Assembly (NCBI RefSeq): GCF_003353015.1
Contig: NZ_QREM01000007.1
Location: 5,864-69,863, forward strand
Length of the DNA: 64,000 nt
Direction of reading: 5' to 3'
Source: Xanthomonas arboricola
Lineage (GTDB): Bacteria > Pseudomonadota > Gammaproteobacteria > Xanthomonadales > Xanthomonadaceae
Numbering within the stretch: position 1 is the first letter of the stretch; each line of letters starts with the position of its first letter. The notes beneath the pieces are model-generated. The model did no database searches, was not told the origin of the DNA, and saw only the letters and a list, made by a program, of their open reading frames with translations. The position numbers and the translations under genes are program-made. Below, in pieces: positions 26,875 to 35,315 of the stretch.

Positions 26875-27381
26875 TCACGCCTGCAGCCGCAGCTGGCGCA
26901 GCCGCCACCACAGCCCGCCCAGATGCACCAGCGAATGCAGCACCAGCGCCGCGGCGATGCCCAGCGTCAACGGGCTGGCCTGCGATCCGGCCGCCGCCGC
27001 GCCCGCGCTGAAGGCGCCATCGGCCCAGCGCCAGGCCAGGCGCCCGAGCAGCACCAGCATCAAGCCACCGCCGATCCACGGATTGGGCGTATACCAGCCG
27101 CGTCCCTCCACCCATTCGGCATGCGTGTAGCGCAGCGATACCGCGCCCAGCCCGATGCCGACCAGCGTCCCCACGACGATCCCTGGCCGGACCTGCGGCA
27201 AGCCATGGAGCGCGTATGCCAGCGCCGCTGCGGCAACGACCAGCACCACGCCACGCAGCGCCGAGTTCACCGGCTTCCAGCGCTGGCGGCCGAAGCTGCG
27301 CCGGATGCGCCGGTAGTAGAGGAAGGCGATGGCCGCCATCGACAGGTACGGCGTCAGCGGTGCGATGGCAGCAGCGGGCAT
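26875..27381 (-). CDS. CcdC-like / DUF1453 multispan membrane protein
   Basis: A 168-residue protein with four or five hydrophobic segments. The motif YYRRIRRSFGRQ after the first span and the YTHAEWVEGRGWYTPNPWIG segment in the middle are in the style of the CcdC/DUF1453 family, membrane proteins of uncertain function. I chose MPAAAIAPL as start, which puts the first span at residues 8-22. The gene is convergent with cardiolipin synthase and divergent from the toxin-antitoxin-like genes. Confidence 0.7.
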   Translation of the reverse strand: MPAAAIAPLTPYLSMAAIAFLYYRRIRRSFGRQRWKPVNSALRGVVLVVAAAALAYALHGLPQVRPGIVVGTLVGIGLGAVSLRYTHAEWVEGRGWYTPNPWIGGGLMLVLLGRLAWRWADGAFSAGAAAAGSQASPLTLGIAAALVLHSLVHLGGLWWRLRQLRLQA

Positions 27382-27649
27382 GGCGATTCCTTTGCGGGGT
27401 GAGGTGACACCGCAGAATGAAACCGCCCCCGGTAGCGAACAAGGTGCCAAGTGTCACTTTCTGCGCGCGCGGGCGGCCTGGCCGGCCCGCTGCCACCACG
27501 TCCGGCCATCGCGACGGACCAGAGGCCCTCGCGCAGGACCGGTTTGCCTGCCACGGCCAATAAACGCCTCAACCGCACGCCAGCCTTTGCCACACGCGAA
27601 CCGGAGCCGCACGGGTAGACTTGCCGGCAGAGCTCCCCACCGCAGTGCC

Positions 27650-27856
27650 ATGTCCGCCATCAAGCAAGACGCCCATACGCTGATCGACACGCTGCCGGAG
27701 ACGGCAGGATGGGACGACGTGGTCCGCGTCGTGGACAGCGCCAGCTTCGAGGCCGCCGTGCTGGAGGGCATGGCCGCAGCGGATCAGGGCGCCTTCGCCG
27801 CACCGGCCCAGGTGACGGCGTTATTCGCCAGATGGGGCGTTGATGTTGCGGCGTGA
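27650..27856 (+). CDS. Small protein in antitoxin position before a ParE-like toxin
   Basis: A 68-residue acidic protein (MSAIKQDAHTLIDTLPETAG at the start). It shows no DNA-binding ribbon that I can recognise, but its stop overlaps the start of the downstream ParE-like frame by 14 bases, the usual antitoxin-toxin coupling. The phrase LIDTLPETAGWDDVV resembles the N-terminal segments of small ParD/Phd-accessory antitoxins. Antitoxin role is inference from position and size. Confidence 0.65.
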   Translation: MSAIKQDAHTLIDTLPETAGWDDVVRVVDSASFEAAVLEGMAAADQGAFAAPAQVTALFARWGVDVAA

Positions 27857-28955
27857 CTGGACCGTCCCGGCCGCCAGGCAACTCGCACACGCCCAGGATC
27901 ACTACCACGCGCTCAACCCCACCGCCGCCGCCGCGATGGCGCGGCAGGTGCTGGACGCCACCCGCACCCTGGCCGAGCAACCCGGCCGCGGCCGCGCCGG
28001 CCGCGTCGCCGGCACCCGCGAATGGGTGGTCAGGCAAACGCCCTACGTGCTGGTCTACCGCGTGCGCGACGACGCGCTGCAGCTGCTGCACGTCCGCCTG
28101 GAGTCGCAGGACTGGCTGCCGCGCACCGAGCCGCTGATCGAGCGCATCGAACCGTGGATCGCCGCGCTGATCAGCGCCCTGCTGCACGTGCTGATGCTGC
28201 TGATCCTGCTGTCGGCCTCCACCCCCACCATGACCCCGCCGCAGGGCTCGGCCAGCGGTGGCCGCACCAAGGTGGATTTCGTCGGCGACACCTCCACGCC
28301 CGACCAGCCGGTTCCGTCACCGACGCCCACCCCGCCGTCGCCAACGCCCGCGCCCGTGCAGCCGCCACCGGCCGCCTCGCCGGTGCAGTCCACCCTGGTC
28401 AAGACCGCCAGGAACCCGATCCCGCCGGCAGGCAACACCCGCCGCGGCGGCCTGGTCGAGCAACGCCAGGCCCAACCGGTGCAGCGTCCTACCCCGCCGC
28501 AACCGCCGGCAGAGCCCTCGTCGCCGCCGCAGCGCCGCCCCGAAACCTGGACCGGCCGCCCACCGGGCATGCTCGAAGAAGAGGCAGATGCCGCCGAAGA
28601 CGGCATGTCCAACACGCCCACCATCAGCGAAGGCCGCCGCCGCGACCGCAGCAACGCCCAACCCAGCATGGATGTGGGCGGCTACCAGGTCTATTACGAA
28701 GTGCGCAGCGAAACCCAGCTGCGCAACTGGCGCGACCAGGGCATGAAGGAGTTGGCCATCATCCTGCCCGGCACCCAGTACCGCATGGTCTGCCCGCTGG
28801 AAGTCGCGCTCAAGCGCGGCTCCAGCAAATGCCGCCTGCTGCCGCCGGACTCCCCGGAGCTGAAAGACATCGGCGATGCCCGCGAGGTCATCAACATGAT
28901 GGAGGTCTACAAGCAGGGCGAGCCGGTGTGGCGCGGGCCCGGGCCGTATCGGTAA
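27843..28955 (+). CDS. RelE/ParE-like toxin domain fused to a membrane-anchored Pro-rich protein
   Basis: A 370-residue frame with no internal stop. Residues 1-94 match the ParE/RelE fold (WTVPAARQLAHAQDHY, then GRVAGTREWVVRQTPYVLVYRV, ending near LESQDWLP). Directly after, RTEPLIERIEPWIAALISAL leads into one transmembrane segment (about 105-122). A long Pro/Thr/Ala-rich linker follows, and then a folded C-terminal domain (GGYQVYYEVRSETQLRNWRD, RMVCPLEVALKRGS, ending WRGPGPYR). That second part resembles a separate Xanthomonas envelope protein I have seen start at TEPL. The parts could be two ancestral genes joined by stop loss. The toxin half would be cytoplasmic and the rest periplasmic. 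Confidence 0.75.
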   Translation: MLRRDWTVPAARQLAHAQDHYHALNPTAAAAMARQVLDATRTLAEQPGRGRAGRVAGTREWVVRQTPYVLVYRVRDDALQLLHVRLESQDWLPRTEPLIERIEPWIAALISALLHVLMLLILLSASTPTMTPPQGSASGGRTKVDFVGDTSTPDQPVPSPTPTPPSPTPAPVQPPPAASPVQSTLVKTARNPIPPAGNTRRGGLVEQRQAQPVQRPTPPQPPAEPSSPPQRRPETWTGRPPGMLEEEADAAEDGMSNTPTISEGRRRDRSNAQPSMDVGGYQVYYEVRSETQLRNWRDQGMKELAIILPGTQYRMVCPLEVALKRGSSKCRLLPPDSPELKDIGDAREVINMMEVYKQGEPVWRGPGPYR

Positions 28956-29041
28956 GTGGTGGGGCCAGGTTGGCCCCGGATGCCACTACGGCTGGTGCGG
29001 TGATGACTGCTTCGATACCGGGTGTGTTGAAGTTGTCTAAG

Positions 29042-29068
29042 TGCTTGCACTTCTCTAAAGTGCAAGCA
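29042..29068 (+). promoter_or_regulatory. Perfect inverted repeat, probable FitAB operator
   Basis: TGCTTGCACTT, five bases, then AAGTGCAAGCA: an 11-base perfect inverted repeat ending 24 bases before the fitA ATG. FitAB complexes bind such palindromes in their own promoters, so this is the likely autoregulatory site. Confidence 0.75.
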
Positions 29069-29092
29069 ACCTGATTCCACCGGGAGGGCGAC

Positions 29093-29347
29093 ATGCCTTC
29101 TTTCACCGTCCGCAATATCCCCGATGAGGTGCATCGCGCGATCCGCGCGAGGGCCGCACTCCACGGCCGCAGCACCGAGGCGGAGATCCGCGCAATCCTT
29201 GAATCAGCGGCCAAACCGGCAGACCGGGTCAAACTCGGCTCCCTGCTGGTGGACATTGGCCGCGACGCTGGCCTGACAGCAAAACAGGCCGACGCGTTCG
29301 ACACCTTACGCGACAAGACCGCAATCAAACCGATCAGCCTGAAGTGA
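29093..29347 (+). CDS. fitA: FitA-like ribbon-helix-helix antitoxin
   Basis: An 84-residue protein. The N-terminal MPSFTVRNIPDEVHRAIRAR and following HGRSTEAEIRAILES form the Arc/MetJ ribbon-helix-helix fold of FitA antitoxins. The C-terminal tail should wrap the PIN toxin encoded next, with which it overlaps by four bases. GGAGGG precedes the ATG. It probably represses its own operon from the palindrome just upstream. Confidence 0.88.
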   Translation: MPSFTVRNIPDEVHRAIRARAALHGRSTEAEIRAILESAAKPADRVKLGSLLVDIGRDAGLTAKQADAFDTLRDKTAIKPISLK

Positions 29348-29760
29348 TCCTGCTCGATACCAATGTCATCTCCGAGCTTTGGCGGCCTCAGCCCAACCCG
29401 AAGGTCGTTGCCTGGATCGATGCGCAGGCTGTCGAGACACTGTTCCTGTCGGTGGTAACGGTGGCCGAATTGCGTTATGGCATTGCCGTGATGCCCGAGG
29501 GCCGCAAGCGATCCACGTTGCATGCACGGTTGGAAAGCGATGTATTGCCACTGTTCAATGCGCGCCTGCTGGCGTTTGATCTGGACGCATCGCACGCATT
29601 CGCGACACTCGCATCGAAAGCCAGAGCCGCAGGACTCACACTCGGTCGCGCCGATGCCTACATCGCTGCAACGGCAGCCGCGCAAGGCCTGACCGTTGCC
29701 ACTCGCGACACGGCACCGTTCGCGGCGATGGCGCTGGACGTCATTGACCCGTGGAGTTGA
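29344..29760 (+). CDS. fitB: FitB/VapC-type PIN-domain ribonuclease toxin
   Basis: A 138-residue PIN domain starting at GTG. Acidic catalytic residues are visible in MILLDTNVISELWR (Asp5), TVAELRYG (Glu), LGRADAYIAATAA (Asp) and ATRDTAPF (Asp). Such toxins cleave RNA when freed from the antitoxin. It overlaps fitA by four bases. Length and motif order are complete, so the toxin looks active. Confidence 0.92.
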   Translation: MILLDTNVISELWRPQPNPKVVAWIDAQAVETLFLSVVTVAELRYGIAVMPEGRKRSTLHARLESDVLPLFNARLLAFDLDASHAFATLASKARAAGLTLGRADAYIAATAAAQGLTVATRDTAPFAAMALDVIDPWS

Positions 29761-29828
29761 TCCGGCGCGTGCGGTGATAAACCGCCGTTTCGCCCGCCCC
29801 TCCAACGTGCTGCTTTGAAAACAGCAGC

Positions 29829-29860
29829 CGAACGAGCCGACGCTGTCTTCGGCTCGTTCG
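29829..29860. terminator. Bidirectional terminator-like hairpin
   Basis: CGAACGAGCCGA and TCGGCTCGTTCG form a perfect 12-base stem with an eight-base loop between the convergent fitB and secreted-protein genes. There is no long T-run, so termination strength is uncertain. Confidence 0.6.
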
Positions 29861-29884
29861 CCGATTACCCGGCGGTTGCAGACA

Positions 29885-30445
29885 TCAGCGGCCCTGGTCT
29901 TTGCCCAGTTTGGTAGCCAGTGCTCCCTTGAACGGCGCCGGATTGCTGGTCACCAGGCAGTTGTAGGGTTTGTCGCTGTTGAGAACCAGCACGGACGACT
30001 GCGGCCCCTTGAAATCCAGCCCGACCGAAAACAGCACATAGGTGTCGGGCAGCGCGCTCGGCCGAAACGCGCCGAAGGCATACTCCCCAGCCACGCCCAA
30101 CGGCGCCAGCGGTATCGTCACCGTCAGCGGCTGTGTGGCCACAGGCGATGGCAGCGACGAGGACGCGGACATCATCTTGGATTGCACGTCGATGGAGTAC
30201 TTGGTGGTGACCGCCACACCCAGATACTTGGATGTTGGTGCCGACACCTGCTTGCGACATGCCGCAATGTCTTCAGGCTTCTGATCCTGCTGGCCCGTCT
30301 GCAGCGTGGCAAAAACATGGGTCAGCGTGACCGTGTCCGTCTTGCTGACCGGTGCTGCAACAGCAGCGTCCATGCACAGCGCGGCCACGACGAATGAAAG
30401 GCCACAGGCCGCAAGCGCACCGCGATAGCTGGTTTTACGTTTCAT
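29885..30445 (-). CDS. Secreted protein of unknown function
   Basis: A 186-residue protein with a clear signal peptide (MKRKTSYRG, hydrophobic core, cleavage near AAVAAPV at residues 27-33). The mature part is Ser/Thr/Val-rich and probably all-beta, with two cysteines (one in DIAACRKQV, one in YNCLVTSN) that could form a disulfide. AGGAG lies about eight bases before the chosen ATG. I do not recognise the family. Confidence 0.75.
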   Translation of the reverse strand: MKRKTSYRGALAACGLSFVVAALCMDAAVAAPVSKTDTVTLTHVFATLQTGQQDQKPEDIAACRKQVSAPTSKYLGVAVTTKYSIDVQSKMMSASSSLPSPVATQPLTVTIPLAPLGVAGEYAFGAFRPSALPDTYVLFSVGLDFKGPQSSVLVLNSDKPYNCLVTSNPAPFKGALATKLGKDQGR

Positions 30446-31068
30446 TTCGATCACTCCTTGGTCTGTAATGCAAGGTGCCGGCAGCGGCCGTTGCGCGGCT
30501 GCCGCTTGCGCCTTGAATGGAATTCGCAACGGCACCTGTGCATAACGCCAAGCGGCAGATGATCGATTGCGTACGATGACGCCCTGCGTGTGTGTGGGAA
30601 GCACCACACCTACGCCACCAGCTGGCCACGCCGCTGGTGTGTTCATCCTTGAAGACCAAGGCCTCGCAAACCCGGCAAATCGTCTCAACAACCTCGTTGC
30701 GTGATGCAGTTTGGAATTCGGGAGCGAACACCGCGCTATCCATCGCTCACATCAAGCATCAGTCGAGGCAAAGCGACTATTTGAAGCGCTTAGGGACTTG
30801 CAACTTCCAGTAACGCCACTGAATTGTGGTCGTCTACTTGAAGAGGCGTGCATTGCAGGAATATCCCAATGCATGCATTTGGATGTGGCACAAAATAGAT
30901 CGCCTGGGCAGCCCTGACGATCCAACTCAGCTATTCATCAACCATGGGAAGCTTGTAGTACGCTGGTATCGTCTGCACGGAAGGAGTATTGATGTACCAG
31001 CCTGCCTGGGAAGGCTCAAGACTTCGCGGGCATTCTATTCAAGTGATTGGTTGTATCAGGAGATCACC
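30446..31068. other. AT-richer intergenic stretch before the first X-T4SS module
   Basis: About 620 bases. Open frames cross it (for example one continuous with the immunity lipoprotein upstream of its ATG), but none has a convincing start or motif. It may be decayed coding sequence and must hold the promoter of the lipoprotein/effector pair. Confidence 0.4.
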
Positions 31069-31506
31069 ATGCCACGCATCGTGCTAAACGGGTGGGCCGC
31101 AACGCTCGCACTCACTGGGCTTGCGGTGCTCCCGCTTTCATCCTGCGCCAATGCAGATACTGCACGCACCGCTTCGACACAGGAAGACATCATGAAATCA
31201 GGAGCCAGCCCAATGCTTGAAGAGATTTATGCATCAAAAAAGCCCGTTCGATTCGAACAGGTCGACGTTAGCAGCATCGTTGCCAAGTACGTTCCTCTGG
31301 GAACAACAAAGTTGGTTGTGCTGGAGACGTTCAGCAAATCTCCAACGTCCAAGATTGTTGAAGACACCCCAGGTAGGGTGGTCGTCAGGGACAATAAGGG
31401 GCAGGCAATGCTTGATCCAGATGCACGTTCCGTCGTGATGACTTTTTCTTTGGATACCGACGGCAAGGTGACACACGTCGACGCCGTCCACATCAAGAAT
31501 CAGTAA
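31069..31506 (+). CDS. Lipoprotein, probable immunity protein of the adjacent X-T4SS effector
   Basis: A 145-residue protein with a signal sequence and lipobox LSSC (Cys26), so it is lipidated and periplasmic. The mature part contains YVPLGTTKLVVLETF, reminiscent of small periplasmic immunity proteins, and ends HIKNQ. CAGGAG precedes the ATG. It lies 16 bases upstream of the effector gene, the standard arrangement in X-T4SS immunity/effector pairs, where the immunity lipoprotein protects the producer from its own periplasmic toxin. Immunity function is inferred from position and lipidation. Confidence 0.75.
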   Translation: MPRIVLNGWAATLALTGLAVLPLSSCANADTARTASTQEDIMKSGASPMLEEIYASKKPVRFEQVDVSSIVAKYVPLGTTKLVVLETFSKSPTSKIVEDTPGRVVVRDNKGQAMLDPDARSVVMTFSLDTDGKVTHVDAVHIKNQ

Positions 31507-31522
31507 GCCAACGGAGACTGTC

Positions 31523-32455
31523 ATGGACGAGAAGATTGAAGTTGGATATCGGAACATCGGGTCTGCGCTGGGCAAGGAATACCACCACAAATTCCTTCTC
31601 TACACAGATAAAGAGGGCAAGCAGCACACCATCAGCGGCTGGACCGGCGATGAGCAACCTGGATTGCCGTATGGCCGCATGCACGTCGAGACTAACCTGC
31701 CCTACAACCGGGCCAACCCCGATCATCGCGACAACCCGAATGCGGTTGGACAAAAGCAGTATCGCGAAGAGATCACACACGGTGCGGACTTGTCGGGAAC
31801 CTGGGCACGCATGGTCGCCAATGCCAAGAGCAAGGATGACAAGTATCCCTACGATCCCCAGTTGCAAAACTCCAACACACTGGCCGATAGCGTACTGCGG
31901 GATGTACGCCTTCCGGAACCAAAGAACGATGGCGTTTTCGGCCACTGGGCGCCTGCATCGGGACGACAGCTCGACGAATCGATCCAGCCGTCGGTGCCAG
32001 GATTAGGTAACTCAGGGCGTACCTTCAGCACAGGCGGAGCACCACTCGATCCGCATCAGGAAGCGCGGCTACGCGATGACCCATTGTTCAAGCAAGCCTT
32101 GGCGGGGCTCGATAAGCTCGGCCCGGATGCAGGCGTCTACACCAATCAGCAAGAAAAGGAACGTATTGCCGGTGCCCTGGCGGTCCAGGCCAAACTCAAT
32201 CGCCCGCCGCTGCCCGAGATTCAGGACGTTATTCCCAATCACACAAACGGCAATATTTTCGCGACGTACAAAAATCCAGGAAATGACATGGATGTATTAC
32301 GCACGCACGTGGATAAGGCCGAAGCCGTCAAGCAGCCATTGGCCGAGAACCTGCAGAAACTCGAAGTTGCCAATAAACAGGCCGTGCAGGCGTCTACGCA
32401 GGAGGCATCACGCACGGTGGACCAACCAAGTCATGGTGCACTTGGAATGCGGTGA
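31523..32455 (+). CDS. X-T4SS antibacterial effector with diverged C-terminal XVIPCD
   Basis: A 310-residue protein. The C-terminal ~110 residues match the XVIPCD secretion domain: DDPLFKQALAGLDKL, then NGNIFATYKNPGNDMDVLRT, HVDKAEAVKQPLAENLQKLE and a Gln-rich end. This domain docks the VirD4 coupling protein of the Xanthomonas T4SS. The N-terminal ~155 residues are the presumed toxin domain. They have a His pair (EYHHKFLLYT), SGWTG and a conserved-looking YPYDPQLQNSNTLADSVL. I do not recognise the fold with confidence; an amidase or hydrolase is only a guess. The upstream lipoprotein is its likely immunity partner. Confidence 0.8.
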   Translation: MDEKIEVGYRNIGSALGKEYHHKFLLYTDKEGKQHTISGWTGDEQPGLPYGRMHVETNLPYNRANPDHRDNPNAVGQKQYREEITHGADLSGTWARMVANAKSKDDKYPYDPQLQNSNTLADSVLRDVRLPEPKNDGVFGHWAPASGRQLDESIQPSVPGLGNSGRTFSTGGAPLDPHQEARLRDDPLFKQALAGLDKLGPDAGVYTNQQEKERIAGALAVQAKLNRPPLPEIQDVIPNHTNGNIFATYKNPGNDMDVLRTHVDKAEAVKQPLAENLQKLEVANKQAVQASTQEASRTVDQPSHGALGMR

Positions 32456-32929
32456 ACAGCAATTGGGAATACAGTCGTATCGTCTTGCTCCCGCAGCAAG
32501 CCTTCCGCATTGCTGACTGCGCGGACATAGGCGCCGATGTCGAATGTTTGATCGATTGGGACGCGCATGGCAGTGATCGAATCTAAAGCCGGCTTTAGAT
32601 TGTTCCGGCAGTGAACAGGAACAAGCGGAACCTAGAAAAGATATTAGATTGGCTGCCTGTCAGACATTTACCTGGTTGGAACTGACGCGGGCTTTCGTTT
32701 TAGTTACTTGGGGCTGGCGAGGCTGACCCAGCTTCACGCTATGGCTTGCGCTGCTCGTGATACCGGGTGGAGCCGGGGTCGGGTCCGGTTGAGGAGGTGA
32801 TCCCTGGACAGGCAGATCGGATACGGTGACCAGACCTCGCGATGGCGGCGCACGGTCGGCCGGGAACTGGCTACAGTCTGCGCGGGGCCGTGTGCACCCC
32901 ACTCATCCACCTGGCACCAAAGGATCTGC
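32456..32929. other. Intergenic region with two inverted repeats
   Basis: About 470 bases between the effector and the esterase. It contains a perfect 20-base palindrome ATCTAAAGCCGGCTTTAGAT (32581-32600) followed at once by TTGTTCC/GGAACAA (32600-32624). No gene is recognised. Confidence 0.55.
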
Positions 32930-34537
32930 ATGTTCCTGCATCGTCTTGCCCCCCGCCTGGGCCTGGCCGTTGGCCTGCTGTGCGCCTGCGCCGCGCAGGC
33001 CGCCGCACCGGCAGCGGCCCATCGCCTGCTGCGCGTCACGCTGGACGGGGCCAGCGACCGGCCCGTGTCCGGCCGCCTGCTGGTGTTCGCCACCTTGGCC
33101 AAGGACGCGCAGGCGCAGGCCAAGGACGGCAAGGTGGAGCAGGTGAGCGTGAACCCGCTCCAGCCTACCGCCGTGGCCGTGGCAGCGCAGGAGGTGACCG
33201 CGCTCGCACCCGGTGCCAGCGTACAGATCGACCTGGACAACACCGCCTTCCCCAGCGGGTTTTCCGCGCTGCCGGCCGGCGCCTATCTGTTCCAGGCCGT
33301 GCTGGACCCGGACCACAGCTACGGCTATAGCGGCCGCAATGGCGGCGACCTGCTGAGCGCCGTCACGCCGGTGACGTTGGGCAAGGGCACCCCGCTGCCC
33401 GCACTGACGCTCGGCACCCGGGTGCCCGCCTCGGACGACCCGTGGCAGGTGTCGCCACGCGCACCGCAGGCCGTGCGCGATGCCGTGCCCGAGGCGAAAC
33501 TGCACAGTGCCGATGCCTCGCTGGTGAGCCCGTCGCTGAGTGCCTTCTGGGGCCGGCCGATCTCCATCCGCGCCCGCGTGCTGACCCCGCCCGGCTACGA
33601 CGCCAAGGCCGCCGCCCGCTATCCCACCGTGTATGTCACCCATGGATTTGGCAGCGGCTACAACCAGTTTGCCGGCAGCATCGCCGTCACCTGGAGCGCG
33701 ATGGCGGCCGGGCAGATGCCGCCGATGATCTGGGTGTTCCTGGACCAGTCCACGCCCACCGGCACCCATGAGTTCGCCGACTCGGTCAACAACGGCCCCT
33801 GGGGCACCGCACTGACCGAAGAGCTGATTCCCGCGCTGGAACGCCAGTACAAGATGGACGGCAATGCCAACGGCCGGTTTCTGAACGGGCATTCGTCCGG
33901 CGGCTGGGCCACGCTGTGGCTGCAGACGCGCTACCCCAAGCTGTTCGGCGGCACCTGGTCCACCGCGCCCGATCCCAGCGACTTCCACGACTTCAGCGGG
34001 CCGGACCTGTACGCGCCCAATGCCAACATGTACCGGCGTGCCGACGGCAGCCAGATGCCACTGATCCGCGACCAGGGCAAGGTGGTGGCCGACGTGGAAA
34101 CCTTTGCCCGGCTGGAGCGCGTGCTCGGCCCGTACGGCGGCCAGCTCACCTCGTTCGAGTGGGTGTTCTCCCCGCGCGGGCCCGACGGCCGCCCGCTGCC
34201 GATGTTCGACCGCAACACCGGCACCGTGGACCCGGCCGTGGTGGCCTACTGGCGCACGCATTACGACATTGCCGCGCGTGTGGCGGCGCAGTGGCCCACG
34301 CTCAAGCCGGACCTGGACGGCAAGATCCACCTGATCGTCGGCACCGCCGACACGTTCTACCTGGATGGCGCCGCGCGCAAGTTCCAGGCGGTGCTGGACG
34401 GCCTGGGCGCCAAGAGCGACTTCCGCTACCTGGAAGGCCGCAGCCACTTCGACCTGTACAAGGAGGGCGAGGACAGCAGCGCCCTGATCAAGAAGATTGC
34501 CTGGGAGATGTACGCCGTGGCGCGACCGAAGCAGTAA
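32930..34537 (+). CDS. Secreted alpha/beta-hydrolase, putative esterase
   Basis: A 535-residue exported enzyme. The signal peptide (LGLAVGLLCACAAQAAA) is followed by a beta-rich N-terminal domain of about 180 residues. A putative-esterase domain then follows, with VYVTHGFGSGYNQ and the nucleophile elbow GHSSGGW (serine in the middle). The terminal GRSHFDLY likely supplies the catalytic His. The fold is that of esterase-D/Fes-like hydrolases. The substrate is not deducible; acyl, feruloyl or siderophore esters are all possible. Confidence 0.82.
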   Translation: MFLHRLAPRLGLAVGLLCACAAQAAAPAAAHRLLRVTLDGASDRPVSGRLLVFATLAKDAQAQAKDGKVEQVSVNPLQPTAVAVAAQEVTALAPGASVQIDLDNTAFPSGFSALPAGAYLFQAVLDPDHSYGYSGRNGGDLLSAVTPVTLGKGTPLPALTLGTRVPASDDPWQVSPRAPQAVRDAVPEAKLHSADASLVSPSLSAFWGRPISIRARVLTPPGYDAKAAARYPTVYVTHGFGSGYNQFAGSIAVTWSAMAAGQMPPMIWVFLDQSTPTGTHEFADSVNNGPWGTALTEELIPALERQYKMDGNANGRFLNGHSSGGWATLWLQTRYPKLFGGTWSTAPDPSDFHDFSGPDLYAPNANMYRRADGSQMPLIRDQGKVVADVETFARLERVLGPYGGQLTSFEWVFSPRGPDGRPLPMFDRNTGTVDPAVVAYWRTHYDIAARVAAQWPTLKPDLDGKIHLIVGTADTFYLDGAARKFQAVLDGLGAKSDFRYLEGRSHFDLYKEGEDSSALIKKIAWEMYAVARPKQ

Positions 34538-34609
34538 GCGCGTCGATGCACGGCCGGGGCTGTCGACCGGCGTGCCGGCCACCGGCGTGGCGGGCGACGC
34601 TCCCGATCC

Positions 34610-35011
34610 TCAGGCCGAGCGCTTGGACAACTCCCACTCCAGCTGCTGCCGGAGCACCAGCAACAGCACCTGCAGGCCGCCGCCGCGCACCAGCGCGGCC
34701 GGTGTCTGCCCGTCCAGGGCGTTCATGGGCTTGCGGAACCAGCCGATCAGCGCCTCGTTGTTGCCGCCGTTCAAGGCCCAGGCGTGGCAGACGATCTCGC
34801 CCAGGTTTTCGATACCGCTGCTGCCCAGCAGCTTGAGGTGCTCCGGCGTGAAGGCGAACAGCGTCAGCACCAGCTCGGCATCGGCCGCCTTGCCATAGTC
34901 GGCCTCCATCCGCTGGCTGTGCGCGGTGCTGTAGATCAACGCCTGCGCGCGGAAATCTTCGGCACGCCGCATACCGGTGAGCAGTGATGCGATGAGGTCG
35001 GCGCGTTCCAT
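34610..35011 (-). CDS. DUF2384 (MbcA/ParS/Xre toxin-binding) family protein, unpaired
   Basis: A 133-residue helical protein. The C-terminal half (GWFRKPMNALDGQTPAALVR) carries the pattern of the antitoxin Xre/MbcA/ParS toxin-binding domain, in which W-x-RxPxxALxGxTP precedes the last helices. The first part (MERADLIASLLTGMRRAEDF, then LLGSSGIENLGEIVCHAW) is helical. These domains normally bind a RES-type toxin, but none is encoded beside it, so it is an orphan or has another role. Family assignment is moderate. Confidence 0.6.
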   Translation of the reverse strand: MERADLIASLLTGMRRAEDFRAQALIYSTAHSQRMEADYGKAADAELVLTLFAFTPEHLKLLGSSGIENLGEIVCHAWALNGGNNEALIGWFRKPMNALDGQTPAALVRGGGLQVLLLVLRQQLEWELSKRSA

Positions 35012-35315
35012 GGGCAGTCCAGCGGTGTGATAGCGGGCACGCTATCGGCCTTGCCGCCGCCGCTCAATCGGGAGACTCCTGACAGCGGAGACGGGCATCG
35101 GCGGCCGTTGCATTCCGTGCCGGCCGGCGTGGGCAGCGCTGGCGGCCCGGCAGCGGCGTTGGCGGCCGATTGCGGCGTGCGCGCACCGGCCGGAAGCCAC
35201 GCAGGCCATTGGCCGTGCTTAACGTCCACGTTGCTAGCATCCGGGCGCGTCACTGGCAGCAGCCCGCACCTGCAGGGCTGCAGTACTGGAGTGTCACCTC
35301 ATGAGGAGTTGTCAG
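35012..35315. other. Intergenic region, nothing recognised
   Basis: About 300 GC-rich bases between divergent genes. The only useful signal is GAGGAG at 35303-35308, which sets the start of the next gene. Confidence 0.35.

Noticed and set aside
26417-27499. A 360-codon minus-strand frame across the CcdC-like gene and its downstream gap
   Set aside because: Arg/Ala/Gly-rich shadow of the CcdC-like and cardiolipin synthase genes.
30826-31068. Upstream in-frame extension of the immunity lipoprotein
   Set aside because: The ATG at 31069 has a strong ribosome site and begins the signal peptide, so upstream codons are not needed.
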